Source: Erythrobacter sp. Alg231-14 | Lineage (GTDB): Bacteria; Pseudomonadota; Alphaproteobacteria; Sphingomonadales; Sphingomonadaceae | Direction: 5' to 3' | Length of the DNA stretch: 64,000 bases | Assembly: GCF_900149685.1 (NCBI RefSeq) | Contig: NZ_LT702999.1 | Location: 3,038,001 to 3,102,000 of the forward strand | In this document: positions 53,434 to 62,976 of the stretch, in pieces | Layout of the letters: every line of letters begins with the position of its first letter | Numbering within the stretch: position 1 is the first letter of the stretch | The notes under the pieces: model-generated | The model's input: only the letters and a program-made list of their open reading frames with translations | Told to the model about the DNA's origin: nothing | Database searches by the model: none | Program-made: the position numbers and the translations under genes

Positions 53434-54225
53434 ATGCCGTCCACTCCATCTTGGCCGCCGAAAAGCGCACCGCGCCTCTTTGTAGGCGATACGATCAACC
53501 TCAATGCAATCATCACGCTAGACGGAACGCAGGCCCATTATCTGGGTAAAGTCATGCGAGTGCGCGCAGGTGATGCCGTCATCTTGTGCGATAATGTTAC
53601 CGGCGAATGGGCGGCGCGCGTCGATACGGTAGACAAACGCCGAATAGAGGTGACTGTTGTCGATCATTTGCGCACACGCGAAGCGGTTCCGGACATTTGG
53701 TTGTGCCCCGCTCTTTTGAAGAAAGACCGATTTGATCTGGTGCTGGAAAAGGCCACCGAATTGGGCGTGGCGCGCATTCAACCCATCATCACAAGGCGAT
53801 GCGTTGCGGACAAATTGAATATCGACCGCGCAACGACCATCACGACCGAAGCCGCAGAACAATGCGCGCGCACCGCTTTGCCTCAAGTTGTAGCTCCCAC
53901 ATCGCTCGATACATTATTGAACGATTGGCCCGAAACCCGCATCTTGTTCTTTGCGGACGAGGAAAGCAGCGATTTGGGCGACGGATCACCGGCACAGCCC
54001 GCCTCCGTTGCGTTTGGCCATCACACTGGCCCTACTGCAATTGTAATTGGGCCAGAGGGCGGTTTTGACAAAGCCGAACGCGCCGCCATTCGCGCGCATC
54101 CCAATGCTCGTCCGATTTCATTGGGCCCCCGCATATTGCGCGGTGAAACGGCGGCGATTGCGGCGCTTTCTGTGTGGATGGGTCAGGCCGGCGATTGGGG
54201 CGACACAGCCTCCAAACAAGAATGA
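53434..54225 (+). CDS. rsmE: 16S rRNA (uracil-1498-N3)-methyltransferase
   Basis: A 263-residue SPOUT-class enzyme. The N-terminal PUA-like part (RLFVGDTINLNAIITLDGTQAHYLGKVMRVRAGDAVILCDNVTGEWAARV) leads to the knotted SAM-binding domain with LLKKDRFDLVLEKATELGVARIQP, AIVIGPEGGFDKAER and SLGPRILRGETAAIAAL. It methylates U1498 in the decoding region of the small ribosomal subunit. It is transcribed away from the ubiA operon; gshA follows about 90 bp later. Confidence 0.96.
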   Translation: MPSTPSWPPKSAPRLFVGDTINLNAIITLDGTQAHYLGKVMRVRAGDAVILCDNVTGEWAARVDTVDKRRIEVTVVDHLRTREAVPDIWLCPALLKKDRFDLVLEKATELGVARIQPIITRRCVADKLNIDRATTITTEAAEQCARTALPQVVAPTSLDTLLNDWPETRILFFADEESSDLGDGSPAQPASVAFGHHTGPTAIVIGPEGGFDKAERAAIRAHPNARPISLGPRILRGETAAIAALSVWMGQAGDWGDTASKQE

Positions 54226-54315
54226 TTTCGTGGATGCAAAGCCATTTTGCGCTTCCCACGATGGAATCGGTTTTATAGGGCAACGGACCAACAAGGCTCC
54301 GCCAAAGGAAGCAGC

Positions 54316-55686
54316 ATGAGCACCAGAGAAGCGTCCGCCGCGGACGAGCCAATTATCGAAACGCTCGACCAGCTTATTGAACCCATGCGCGGCGGTGAAA
54401 AACCAAAGGCCGATTGGCGCATCGGGACCGAGCACGAAAAGTTCGTGTATCATAAGAGCGACCGACACGCCCCGTCCTATAACGAAGAGGCTGGCATTCG
54501 CGATATCCTGATGGATCTCAGGGAATTTGGGTGGGAGCCAGTGGAGGAAAACGGCCACGTTATCGCAATGCGCGGTGCCGATGGTACGGTCAGCTTGGAA
54601 CCCGCCGGTCAATTGGAATTGTCGGGCGCACCGCTTGAAACCCTGCATGAAACTTGCGCCGAAACCGGGCGGCATTTGGAACAGGTTAAAACCATCGGTG
54701 AACGCCGCGGAGTCGGGTATCTTGGCCTTGGCATGTGGCCGGATAAAACCCGCGCCGAATTGCCCGTGATGCCGAAAGGTCGTTACGAGATAATGATGCG
54801 CCATATGCCGCGCGTCGGCGATCTTGGGTTGGACATGATGCTGCGCACGTGCACCATTCAGGTCAATCTGGATTACCAAACCGAAGCGGACATGGCGCAG
54901 AAATTCCGCGTCGGCCTTGCTCTGCAACCCTTGGCCACCGCATTGTTTGCCAATTCACCCTTCACCGAAGGCAAACCGAACGGCTATCTTTCCTATCGCA
55001 GTCACATCTGGTCAGACACCGATCCGCAACGGACCGGCATGCTGCCTTTCGTGTTCGAAGACGGTTTTGGGTATGAACGTTGGGCGCAATATATGCTCGA
55101 CGTGCCGATGTATTTCGTGTTCCGCGACGGCAAATATATCGATGCGGCCGGCCTATCGTTCCGCGATTTTCTAGATGGCAAATTGTCCGTCCTGCCCGGC
55201 GAACGTCCGACGGCAAGCGATTGGTGGGACCACCTTTCGACCGCGTTCCCCGAAGTCCGCCTCAAGAGCTTTTTGGAAATGCGTGGCGCCGATGGTGGCC
55301 CGTGGAGCCGTATCTGCGCCCTTCCCGCCTTGTGGGTTGGTCTCTTGTACGATCAACAAGCGTTGGATGCTGCATGGGATTTGGTCAAAGATTGGTCGAT
55401 GGAAGAACGCGAACAATTGCGCAACGATGCGCCGCGCCTTGGCCTAAACGCTCCGCTTCCCGGCGGCGGAACCATGCAGGACCTTGGCAAAGAAGCGTTG
55501 GCCATTGCCCATCAAGGTTTGGCATCGCGTGCGCGCCTCAATGCAAGCGGTGACAATGAAACCGGATATCTCGAAACACTGGACGAGATCGTAAAAAGCG
55601 GCAAAGTCCCCGCACAACGATTGTTGGATGCGTATGCCGGTGAATGGGGCGAAGACGTGTCAAAAGTGTATAAATACTCGTTCTAA
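54316..55686 (+). CDS. gshA: Glutamate-cysteine ligase, plant/alphaproteobacterial type
   Basis: A 456-residue enzyme for the first step of glutathione synthesis. ATG at 54316 has AAAGGA 7 nt upstream; an in-frame start at 54247 is less likely. Motifs are DWRIGTEHEKFVYH, LEPAGQLELSGAPLETLHETC, KGRYEIMMRHMPRVGDLGLDMMLRTCTIQVNLDY, and SYRSHIWSDTDPQRTG. This is the group shared by plants and alphaproteobacteria, unlike E. coli GshA. Glutathione supports the redox-stress theme of nearby soxR. Confidence 0.95.
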   Translation: MSTREASAADEPIIETLDQLIEPMRGGEKPKADWRIGTEHEKFVYHKSDRHAPSYNEEAGIRDILMDLREFGWEPVEENGHVIAMRGADGTVSLEPAGQLELSGAPLETLHETCAETGRHLEQVKTIGERRGVGYLGLGMWPDKTRAELPVMPKGRYEIMMRHMPRVGDLGLDMMLRTCTIQVNLDYQTEADMAQKFRVGLALQPLATALFANSPFTEGKPNGYLSYRSHIWSDTDPQRTGMLPFVFEDGFGYERWAQYMLDVPMYFVFRDGKYIDAAGLSFRDFLDGKLSVLPGERPTASDWWDHLSTAFPEVRLKSFLEMRGADGGPWSRICALPALWVGLLYDQQALDAAWDLVKDWSMEEREQLRNDAPRLGLNAPLPGGGTMQDLGKEALAIAHQGLASRARLNASGDNETGYLETLDEIVKSGKVPAQRLLDAYAGEWGEDVSKVYKYSF

Positions 55687-55702
55687 TTCGGAGAGAGATG
55701 AA

Positions 55703-56005
55703 ATGCTGATTGTGTTAGCCGAAGCGACCATGGGCGAAGGCGCTCTGGATAAAACGCGCGCCGCAATGGCGACAATGCTAGAGGCATCGCGCGCCGAAGA
55801 AGGCTGCGTCAGCTATGCCTATGCGATCGATGTGCTTGACCCATCAAAGCTGCATATCGTGGAAAAATGGGTGGATGAGGCCGCGCTCGCGTTTCATTTT
55901 CAAACACCGCATATGGCCGCTTTTCAAGGCGCATTGGCCAGCGTGGATGTAAAAATCACCGAGCTGGCAAAGTATCAGGCGGATGACGGCTCTCCAATGA
56001 TGTGA
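55703..56005 (+). CDS. Antibiotic biosynthesis monooxygenase (ABM) family protein
   Basis: A 100-residue protein from ATG at 55703 with GAGAGAGATG just before. It has the dimeric ferredoxin-like ABM fold: MLIVLAEATMGEGALDKTRAAMATMLEASRAEEGCVSYAYAIDVLDPSKLHIVEKWVDEAALAFHFQTPHMAAFQ. Such proteins oxidise quinols or act as stress-linked monooxygenases. It starts 16 bp after gshA and is followed by a second copy-like gene 47 bp later, so a three-gene unit is likely. Confidence 0.9.
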   Translation: MLIVLAEATMGEGALDKTRAAMATMLEASRAEEGCVSYAYAIDVLDPSKLHIVEKWVDEAALAFHFQTPHMAAFQGALASVDVKITELAKYQADDGSPMM

Positions 56006-56052
56006 GGTGAGCGCCGATCGATGCCAAGCATTCTTCGGGAGGAGTGTCGAAC

Positions 56053-56355
56053 ATGATAGTGGTCGTTGGGAGTTTTAGAATTCCACCCAGCATGATTGAG
56101 GTGGTGCGTGGTCCGATGGAGACCATGATCGCCGCCAGCCGCGCCGAACAAGGCTGCGTTGAATACGCCTATGCTCTTGATGTGCTCGACAAAGGATTGG
56201 TCCGCGTCAGCGAGGTTTGGCGCGATCGCGCCGCGTTGGAAACGCATTTTCGCACCACCCACATTGCTGAATGGCGTGCACAAGTTTCCGCATTAGCCGT
56301 TTCAGAGCGAGAGTTGACGGCGTTTGAAACAACCGATGATGGCTTTTACATTTAA
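56053..56355 (+). CDS. Antibiotic biosynthesis monooxygenase (ABM) family protein, second copy
   Basis: A 100-residue ABM protein from ATG at 56053, chosen because GGAGG lies 13 nt upstream; GTG at 56044 is too close to it. SRAEQGCVEYAYALDVLD and the ETHFRTTHIAEWRAQ helix match the neighbour's SRAEEGCVSYAYAIDVLD and FHFQTPHMAAFQ, pointing to a tandem duplication. The two may form a heterodimer or act on related substrates. Confidence 0.88.
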   Translation: MIVVVGSFRIPPSMIEVVRGPMETMIAASRAEQGCVEYAYALDVLDKGLVRVSEVWRDRAALETHFRTTHIAEWRAQVSALAVSERELTAFETTDDGFYI

Positions 56356-56465
56356 GAGCCGTTCAACTTCCATACAGCCGATTTCTCAGAACAACGCCCG
56401 GTCAATTGCGAGGGGTTCGCATTCGCGACAGCCTCTGCCGCAAGCAAAATTGATCGGGACAGTTT

Positions 56466-57701
56466 TTGACACATCAGGCACCTAAAAAACCATTTAACAA
56501 CAAACGACTGCAGATAACTGCAGCGACCGCAATCATCGCTCTTTTGACCGGCTGTGGGGGAGGCGACGAGGCGCCCACTGCACCCGACGTGTCGGTCACT
56601 CCTACCCCAACACCAACACCGACCGACCCGGCAACAGCCGCCAATCAGGTTGTGCAACAATTTTTGTCGCTCGATCTGGCAACCCTCGACAATTATGCCA
56701 ATCCGACTTTTCCGGCATATTATGACAACACCGTCGATGCGATCGACAACACGCCGGGCAACGATCCGGTCAATGATGCCATCGCCACGTTGGGCCGGGT
56801 CTTGTTTTATGACCCTGCATTGAGTTTCAACGACACGACATCGTGTTCAACCTGTCACCAACAAAGCATCGGATTTGATGACGATGAACAATTGTCGACG
56901 GGATTGAATGGTGGGCAAACGACCCAACACGCCATGCGTCTTGGCAATATTCGATATTACGAGCCGGGCGAGATGTTCTGGAACCGCCGCGCCGACGATG
57001 TTGAGGATCAGGCGCTTCAACCTATTCTTGATGAAACCGAAATGGGTTGGGTCAACAATGGCGGAATTGCCGCGCTTACGACCAAAATGGAAGGGTTGGC
57101 CTACTACCCTGCCTTGTTCGAATTTGTGTATGGTGATCCTGCCATCACCGAAGATCGGATGGAGCGCGCCTTGGCCCAATTCCAGCGGGCCATGGTGTCC
57201 ACCGATAGCCGCTGGGATCAGGCCTATTCACAGGTGTTTGGACCAGGCGCCCCCAATCGCGCACTGAACCTTGCTCTGCCCGGTTTCACTGTCAGCGAAA
57301 ATCGCGGTCGCGAATTGTTTATGACCGGACAAAACAATGGCGGTGCTGGGTGTCTGGCTTGCCACGTCCCGCCCACCTTTGCTCTGAATGCAAACAGCCG
57401 GTCGAACGGGTTGGACGCAGGCGAAGGGACGGTCTTTAAATCACCATCGCTCAAGAATGTCGGGCGTTCGACGTTCTTCATGCATGATGGTCGCTTCACC
57501 TCCTTGCGTCAGGTGGTCGATCATTATTCTGATGGCGTGCAGATCGGCCCGGCGTTGGACAACCGACTGCGTCAAGGCAATGCGCCTCAACAACTCGCTC
57601 TTTCGGAAACGGATCGAGAGGCATTGGTCGATTTCATGCTGACATTGACGGATGAAACCTTGGAGAATGATCCCAAATTCTCGGACCCATTCCTACCATG
57701 A
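56466..57701 (+). CDS. Di-heme cytochrome c peroxidase-like lipoprotein
   Basis: A 411-residue exported protein from a TTG start; no ATG or GTG precedes the signal. The lipobox LLTGC puts the lipidated Cys at C30. A Pro/Thr linker follows, then the peroxidase body with two heme c sites, CSTCH (after NDTT) and CLACH (after NGGAG). Conserved parts are LGRVLFYDPALSFNDTTSCSTCHQQSIGFDDD, MFWNRRADDVEDQALQPI, and RSTFFMHDGRFTSLRQVVDHYSDG. It is MauG/CcpA-like and would reduce peroxide or act on another substrate at the membrane. Confidence 0.93.
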   Translation: MTHQAPKKPFNNKRLQITAATAIIALLTGCGGGDEAPTAPDVSVTPTPTPTPTDPATAANQVVQQFLSLDLATLDNYANPTFPAYYDNTVDAIDNTPGNDPVNDAIATLGRVLFYDPALSFNDTTSCSTCHQQSIGFDDDEQLSTGLNGGQTTQHAMRLGNIRYYEPGEMFWNRRADDVEDQALQPILDETEMGWVNNGGIAALTTKMEGLAYYPALFEFVYGDPAITEDRMERALAQFQRAMVSTDSRWDQAYSQVFGPGAPNRALNLALPGFTVSENRGRELFMTGQNNGGAGCLACHVPPTFALNANSRSNGLDAGEGTVFKSPSLKNVGRSTFFMHDGRFTSLRQVVDHYSDGVQIGPALDNRLRQGNAPQQLALSETDREALVDFMLTLTDETLENDPKFSDPFLP

Positions 57702-57756
57702 TCTAAGAATGCGCTCAGCGCCGTTGAGCACAACAGCAATGGAATTGGCGGTGTTA

Positions 57757-59193
57757 TTATTCCGCCGGTTCCTGCGCTGTGTGTGCTGTGCGCGTATCCT
57801 GAGGATCGGTCGGCCCTTTGGTGAACCATCCGATGATCCCCCGCTTAAGCCATGCAAGCGGCGCGGTGATAACGCCGTTGTGCTCCATCCAATCGTAATA
57901 TTCGCGATATTTGGGGTCTTCGGACAAGAGGTGCTTTTCCTCCGTCCGCGCGCGCCAGTAGTAAATACCGCTGACCACAGCCAAGAAGAACGTGTTGCGA
58001 ATGCCTTCGACCGTTGATCCATTCATCACGAAGAACGGCATGACCGACGACCACCAAAACAGGTTTTTCGACACATAGGCGGGATGACGGGTGAAACGAT
58101 ACGGACCGTTGGTCAAAACGCCGCGATAGGTCAGGTTGGAAAAGCGGATGCCGAACACGACGGTCGCCCACGCGTATATCGCCGTCAGGAATATCAGCCA
58201 CACGGCCCAGCCCCACAACAACGCCGTATTACCGCCGAACCAGTAGCCCCAGCCCGCCGTGCTTGCCTCATAGCTTAGGATTTGGCCGTTGTTACCGATG
58301 ATCCCCCAAACGAAGGGCGGATAACACAACAAGGCGGCCAACCAGCCGGCGATAAACGGATTGCCCGATCGGATATGCGCATCCAGCGGGCGCAACGTAA
58401 ACAGGTAACCGACGGTTCCAATTTGAACGTCAATCACAAACAGCAATGTGATCAGCAACATGCCAAATTCGACCGGGTTGGAGATAATCGCCCCCGGTGT
58501 GGCTTCGACTATCATGGCGAATCCGGGCGGCAGAATTGAAATCATAAAGGCGCCAAAGAACGCCTTGATGATCCATGCGCGCCAATGTTTCTTGACCAGC
58601 TCAGCGTCCGATCCGCCGCGCCGCAGCAACAAGGCGCCAAAATGCCAAGTGGCGTCCTTGGGTTCGGTCATGAACCGATCAAGCCATATGATGTAAGGCA
58701 CCGACAGCACGATCATCGGAACAATCGCAAAGCCCAAAACTTCCATCGCAAACAGATATTGGCCGTCCCAATACCACCGGCACAAAGCATACAACGCCGC
58801 GATGATGGCCCATGTGGCCCACAATCCGGCAATCTTGACGGTTGCGGTCGGCATAGCATCATTGACGGTGCGACGTAGGTTCCAATTCAGGCCCGTTGAA
58901 GGGCGCAGATGCACACGATCCACCAACAATGACCATACCGCCATAGGTCCGGCGGTAAATACCATCGCGGTCAACGCGGCGTAAGGTCCCGATAAAACCC
59001 CATACTCCCCTTCCAACCCGATAGTTTCGGCGACCAGAGGAAAGGTCCGACAGAACAAGATCCAAACGAAAAGGCCAAGCAATCCGGCAAGGCCTACGCC
59101 CGATGACACGTCGCTTTTCGGCAACGTCAATGGTCGGCTGGAAACGGTGTCGGCGGGTTGTGCCGCCGCGTTGGAAGGTGATTGCTCGTTCAT
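57757..59193 (-). CDS. Multi-pass membrane protein with isoprenylcysteine-methyltransferase-like C-terminus
   Basis: A 478-residue protein from ATG at 59193; 5 more codons are open. About eight hydrophobic segments fill the first 370 residues. The C-terminal part (TNGPYRFTRHPAYVSKNLFWW ... YYWRARTEEKHLLSEDPKYREYYDWMEHN) is the ICMT/PEMT-type SAM-dependent methyltransferase motif pair. True ICMT enzymes have about 4-8 helices and 200-290 residues, so the N-terminal part is an extra membrane domain. Its substrate is probably a lipid or membrane-bound thiol/amine; unknown. Confidence 0.87.
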   Translation of the reverse strand: MNEQSPSNAAAQPADTVSSRPLTLPKSDVSSGVGLAGLLGLFVWILFCRTFPLVAETIGLEGEYGVLSGPYAALTAMVFTAGPMAVWSLLVDRVHLRPSTGLNWNLRRTVNDAMPTATVKIAGLWATWAIIAALYALCRWYWDGQYLFAMEVLGFAIVPMIVLSVPYIIWLDRFMTEPKDATWHFGALLLRRGGSDAELVKKHWRAWIIKAFFGAFMISILPPGFAMIVEATPGAIISNPVEFGMLLITLLFVIDVQIGTVGYLFTLRPLDAHIRSGNPFIAGWLAALLCYPPFVWGIIGNNGQILSYEASTAGWGYWFGGNTALLWGWAVWLIFLTAIYAWATVVFGIRFSNLTYRGVLTNGPYRFTRHPAYVSKNLFWWSSVMPFFVMNGSTVEGIRNTFFLAVVSGIYYWRARTEEKHLLSEDPKYREYYDWMEHNGVITAPLAWLKRGIIGWFTKGPTDPQDTRTAHTAQEPAE

Positions 59194-59374
59194 TACGAAC
59201 AACCGCATAGCGTGAAAGGGTTAATTCTCCGCTCAGATGAACGGGCACGTTCCGACGCGAGACGCCGGCGCGGTAAAGGTTAACGTGGTTAGCGCCGCGT
59301 TCTGATGCGACATTGGCCTGCGGCGATCATAGAAACGCTCTACATTGTCAAAGAGCGGCCCTATCAACGTCCAA

Positions 59375-60739
59375 TCAACGCCAAGCGTGAACCATCCCGC
59401 TATCGTCCAGAATATAGAGGTGATTGTCCGCAACAATGGGAGGCAAACTCACCGGTTGATCGATGTCGGCAAACATCTCCGATGATCCCTCACCCGTGCT
59501 AATTTTCCAAACTTCACCGCGTGAACTCGCCACCCACAAATGACCGCCGGCAAGAACAGGTCCGGTCCAGAAAATTGGACCTTTGCGATCTTCTTCGTCG
59601 CGGAATTGTTGCAATTGTGAGATCCAACGGACCCGCCCGGTGGACCGCGCAATAGCCAACAAACGCGCATCATCGGTCAAGGTAAAGATCCACTCGCCCG
59701 CAATCGCAGGGGTCGAAATTCCAGCGAGGTTCAATTCCCAGATCCGTTGGCCAGTGGTCAGCTCATAAGCGGCCATCCGGCCACCTTGCCCCAAGGCATA
59801 GACACGGCCTGAATCGATGATCGGGTCCGCATCAATATCGGTTAGCGAGCTAACACGCGTTGAAATGTTGGTCCGAGCCAAGGCATCAGCCCACAAAGTC
59901 CGACCGTTTTCATAGCGATAGGCGTTCAATTCACCACTGGAATAACCGGCAATGACGGTGCCGTTGCCCGCAGCCGGGGCCGCAACGCCAAAGACGCCCG
60001 ATTGGGTGCTTGATCCAGATTCGTTCCACAACAGCGAACCGTCCGCTGTATCCAGCGCGATGATCTGGTTGTCTTGTGACATCACATACACCTGGCCAAA
60101 GGCCACGGTGGGTGATCCGCGCAGGGGGCCTGCGGGTTTGACATTCCAGATGATGTCGCCCGTCATCGCGTCGATTGCTTTGGCTTCGCCCGCGCCGTTG
60201 GTCGCGTAAAGGCGACCGGCATCGTAGCTAACACCGCCGCCAAACGCCGATGGGCGCATGTCGTCGGTCATATCGGAATCGTCGAGCGACCAAATACGCG
60301 CTCCGGTTTCTTTATTGAAAGCGTGGATGACGCCATCGGTGCCCAACGCGAACAGCATTTCGCCGCCGACAACAGGGGCCGCCGCCAAACGCGCGCGATC
60401 GCTCGATCCTTCAACTCGCGCTGTCCACGATTTGGTCAAAGATTGTGGCAAGGCGAGATGACCGTAGGACTTGCTCGCCGAACCACCGACTTGCGCCCAT
60501 TCCGGGTTGGAAACAGCCGGGGGCAGAACGACCGAAACGCCCGCCAATGTTGGATCAACATTTGCACCGCTTTCGATGATGGTGAGAATGGCTGTGCGGT
60601 TGCCCACGGTTGGCGTGGTTTTCTCACCACCGCCGAACAAGCCGCCGCCTCCGCAACCCGTCAAAGTCGCAGCCAGCAAGCCCGCTGTCAGCGCGCCTTT
60701 CAATCCCGTCAATCGCATAATCTTTGGTCCGTTCAACAT
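59375..60739 (-). CDS. bamB: Outer-membrane assembly lipoprotein BamB
   Basis: A 454-residue lipoprotein. From ATG at 60718 (also possible as the start) the lipobox LTGC gives Cys22, followed by a Gly-rich spacer. The rest is an eight-bladed PQQ-like beta-propeller with repeats such as TDGVIHAFNKETGARIWSLDD, YATNGAGEAKAIDAMTGDIIWNV, VMSQDNQIIALDTADGSLLWN, and AMAAYELTTGQRIWELN-type blades. It works with BamA in inserting outer-membrane proteins such as the TonB receptor in this window. It follows yfgM by 5 bp, as in E. coli. Confidence 0.93.
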   Translation of the reverse strand: MLNGPKIMRLTGLKGALTAGLLAATLTGCGGGGLFGGGEKTTPTVGNRTAILTIIESGANVDPTLAGVSVVLPPAVSNPEWAQVGGSASKSYGHLALPQSLTKSWTARVEGSSDRARLAAAPVVGGEMLFALGTDGVIHAFNKETGARIWSLDDSDMTDDMRPSAFGGGVSYDAGRLYATNGAGEAKAIDAMTGDIIWNVKPAGPLRGSPTVAFGQVYVMSQDNQIIALDTADGSLLWNESGSSTQSGVFGVAAPAAGNGTVIAGYSSGELNAYRYENGRTLWADALARTNISTRVSSLTDIDADPIIDSGRVYALGQGGRMAAYELTTGQRIWELNLAGISTPAIAGEWIFTLTDDARLLAIARSTGRVRWISQLQQFRDEEDRKGPIFWTGPVLAGGHLWVASSRGEVWKISTGEGSSEMFADIDQPVSLPPIVADNHLYILDDSGMVHAWR

Positions 60740-60744
60740 TGTAT

Positions 60745-61548
60745 TTATTGTCCCAGTGCGCCGGCGGCGTCCGCATCCGGCTGACCAACACCTTGATCTG
60801 CAAGCAATTGGTTCACGTCGTCGATCACGTCGACACCCAACAAACCAGCCATCTGGCGCGCGCGTTCGCGCAATGTGTCGGGCAATTCTTCGTCTTTGGC
60901 GATTTCGGCGAACATCACGCCGGCTTCGTCGCGGTTGCCCGCTTCGAGATGCGCGATTGCCACCAATTCACCTGCGCTGCCGAAAAAGTCATTTCCCGGT
61001 ACAGCCAAACCTTCCAATTTGGCGATGATATCGGCGGGTTCGCGGTCATCAAAATTGGTCGAAACCTCGCGGATCAATGCCAAATCGCGCAACGGTTGCG
61101 GCGCTTCGGGATCGGCCGCAATGGCGGCATATAATTCAACCGCGCGGTCCGGTTCTTCCAATTCAATCGCGCTGTACGCTTGCATGAATTGAGCCACCGT
61201 TTTCGCGCCAGACGATCCATCGTCAATCAAGCCCGAGACTTTCTCTTCGGCCCCGGCAAAATCGGGCGCATCGACAGAATCAAGCGCGCTGATGATCGCC
61301 TCAGATTGCGATTCCAGCTCAGCCTCGTTGCTGCTGTCCCATGCCCAATATCCGAACATGCCGACGACCAAGAGCGCGAACGCGCCAGCCAATTGTGCGC
61401 CGTAATTTTTGAAGAATTGGGTCGCATCATCCTGACGCACCGCCTCATCAATTTCGCGCATGAGAATTTCGTCTTCGCGCGAAGGACCGCCGGTGGGTGC
61501 ATCGTCTTGCGGATTTTGACCAGGAGTTTGAGTTGGATTGCGCGCCAC
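60745..61548 (-). CDS. yfgM: YfgM-like periplasmic translocon-associated protein
   Basis: A 267-residue protein with a cytoplasmic N-terminus (MARNPTQTPGQNPQDDAPTG..EIDEAVRQDDATQFFKNYG), a single membrane helix (QLAGAFALLVVGMFGYWAWDS) and a periplasmic helical domain with TPR-like repeats (about 90-245). YfgM in E. coli binds SecYEG with chaperones and sits next to bamB; both features match. It should help hand over secreted proteins to the periplasm. Confidence 0.9.
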   Translation of the reverse strand: MARNPTQTPGQNPQDDAPTGGPSREDEILMREIDEAVRQDDATQFFKNYGAQLAGAFALLVVGMFGYWAWDSSNEAELESQSEAIISALDSVDAPDFAGAEEKVSGLIDDGSSGAKTVAQFMQAYSAIELEEPDRAVELYAAIAADPEAPQPLRDLALIREVSTNFDDREPADIIAKLEGLAVPGNDFFGSAGELVAIAHLEAGNRDEAGVMFAEIAKDEELPDTLRERARQMAGLLGVDVIDDVNQLLADQGVGQPDADAAGALGQ

Positions 61549-61839
61549 GGGGCCGGTTTTCCTCGTTACAATGTGTTAGCTTTGGCCGGTTCTTTAAGCA
61601 GAGCGGGGGCTGCGCGCAATGGCGCTGAACCCAGTTGGCCACTGCCGTCCTTTACGGGCGGGCGCGTGATGGCGTTTTGCGCCATCGTAGCGGACACGAA
61701 TATCGCGGTGTAATTGGTCTGAAATTGAGCCATCATGGAACGGCGCACAACGCATAAGATGCCTTTGTTTGACTACGACCGCCCCTGTTACAGATATACA
61801 TGACGACACCAACTTGAACGCCCAATTAAGGGCGCGCGG
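61549..61839. other. Intergenic region between yfgM and glycosyltransferase genes
   Basis: About 290 bp. It should hold the yfgM promoter and a transcription stop for neither gene, as both lie on the reverse strand. It has a hairpin GATGGCG-TTTTG-CGCCATC at 61668-61686 without a U-run. Small open frames are unconvincing. Confidence 0.4.
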
Positions 61840-62976
61840 CTAACCCCCGATCGCGCCCCAATAGAGCGCGCGATAGGCCTTCACCATATCCGCCTCATCA
61901 AAATGGGCGCGTGCGCGTTCCCGATTGGCTTCGCCCAATTGCTTTCGAAGGGGCGCGTTTTCCACCAATTCCGCCAACATCACGCCAAGGGCATCGGCAT
62001 CGTTGGGCACGGCGATGAACGGCCGATTGGGTTCCGACACTATCGCTCTAACATCCCCGACATCGGGTGCCGCAATTGGCAATCCAGCCGCCATCGCCTC
62101 TACCACGGAAAGCGGGAACTGTTCGCTTTTCGAAGACAGTGCGAAAATATCAAACAAACCGATCAGACTGGCAGGATCGGTCACCGCGCCGGGCAAATGC
62201 ACCCGGTCATTAATATCGAGCGCATCCGCCGCGGTGTGGATCGCGTCTTTTTCCGGGCCGTCACCCAAGATCACCAAATGCCAATTGTTCGGCAATTCTG
62301 CACAGGCCTTTACCAGCATCGGTAGTTGTTTGACCGCGCGAAGCCCTGCCAAAGTTCCGATCCAATGTTCGCCGTCGCGCTTCACCACTCGAAACGATCC
62401 CGGTTTGGGCGGCCCAGAAAATTTCGCCGTGTCTATTCCGTTGGAAATGCGCTGCACCTTAGCAGGCGGCTGTTTCCAGACATTGCGACCGATATTTTCC
62501 AAAGTCCGGCTGGGCACGACAAGAGCATGGGCGCTTTCCAATGCGACGCGTCGGAACCAGTTGCGGCTGGATTTGAGTTCGCCGGCTTCGTCTTCGTTAA
62601 ATCCGTCCTCATGATGGATCAGCGGCGGCAGGCCAAATGTCTCTCCAAACACCCGGTGCGCCATGACCACATCCATCGCCCCCCAATTGTAGGTCAGCAC
62701 AAGATCATACGGTTTCATCGCCTTGGCGATTGCCACCAATCGTCCCGGTGTCGGCCAACCGGTCAGAGATGGGAAATCGTCGGGAAAATGGGCGCGAATG
62801 CCGCGCGCAATATGCGCCTGCGCGCCCATTTGATCGGGCAAACCCGAAATGACCGTGTGATCAAGCTCAGCGCCAAACGCGTTCATCAATTGAACCGCGC
62901 GCAACTCCTTACCCCCGGCTGCGAAGGTCGAATGACAATGCAGAACCTTGGGAATTGCGCCCTTAGACATTGGCAA
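61840..62976 (-). CDS. Glycosyltransferase family 4 (GT-B)
   Basis: A 378-residue GT-B enzyme. The N-terminal half has KVLHCHSTFAAGGKELRAVQLMNAFG, and the C-terminal half has WIGTLAGLRAVKQLPMLVKACAELP and LSSKSEQFPLSVVEAMAAGLPIAAPDVGDVRAI, the GT4 donor-binding region with its Glu pair. It overlaps the end of the hydrolase gene on the same strand (the ATG at 62976 lies inside the other gene's last codons), so the two are coupled. Substrates are unknown; envelope glycan synthesis is likely. Confidence 0.92.
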   Translation of the reverse strand: MPMSKGAIPKVLHCHSTFAAGGKELRAVQLMNAFGAELDHTVISGLPDQMGAQAHIARGIRAHFPDDFPSLTGWPTPGRLVAIAKAMKPYDLVLTYNWGAMDVVMAHRVFGETFGLPPLIHHEDGFNEDEAGELKSSRNWFRRVALESAHALVVPSRTLENIGRNVWKQPPAKVQRISNGIDTAKFSGPPKPGSFRVVKRDGEHWIGTLAGLRAVKQLPMLVKACAELPNNWHLVILGDGPEKDAIHTAADALDINDRVHLPGAVTDPASLIGLFDIFALSSKSEQFPLSVVEAMAAGLPIAAPDVGDVRAIVSEPNRPFIAVPNDADALGVMLAELVENAPLRKQLGEANRERARAHFDEADMVKAYRALYWGAIGG

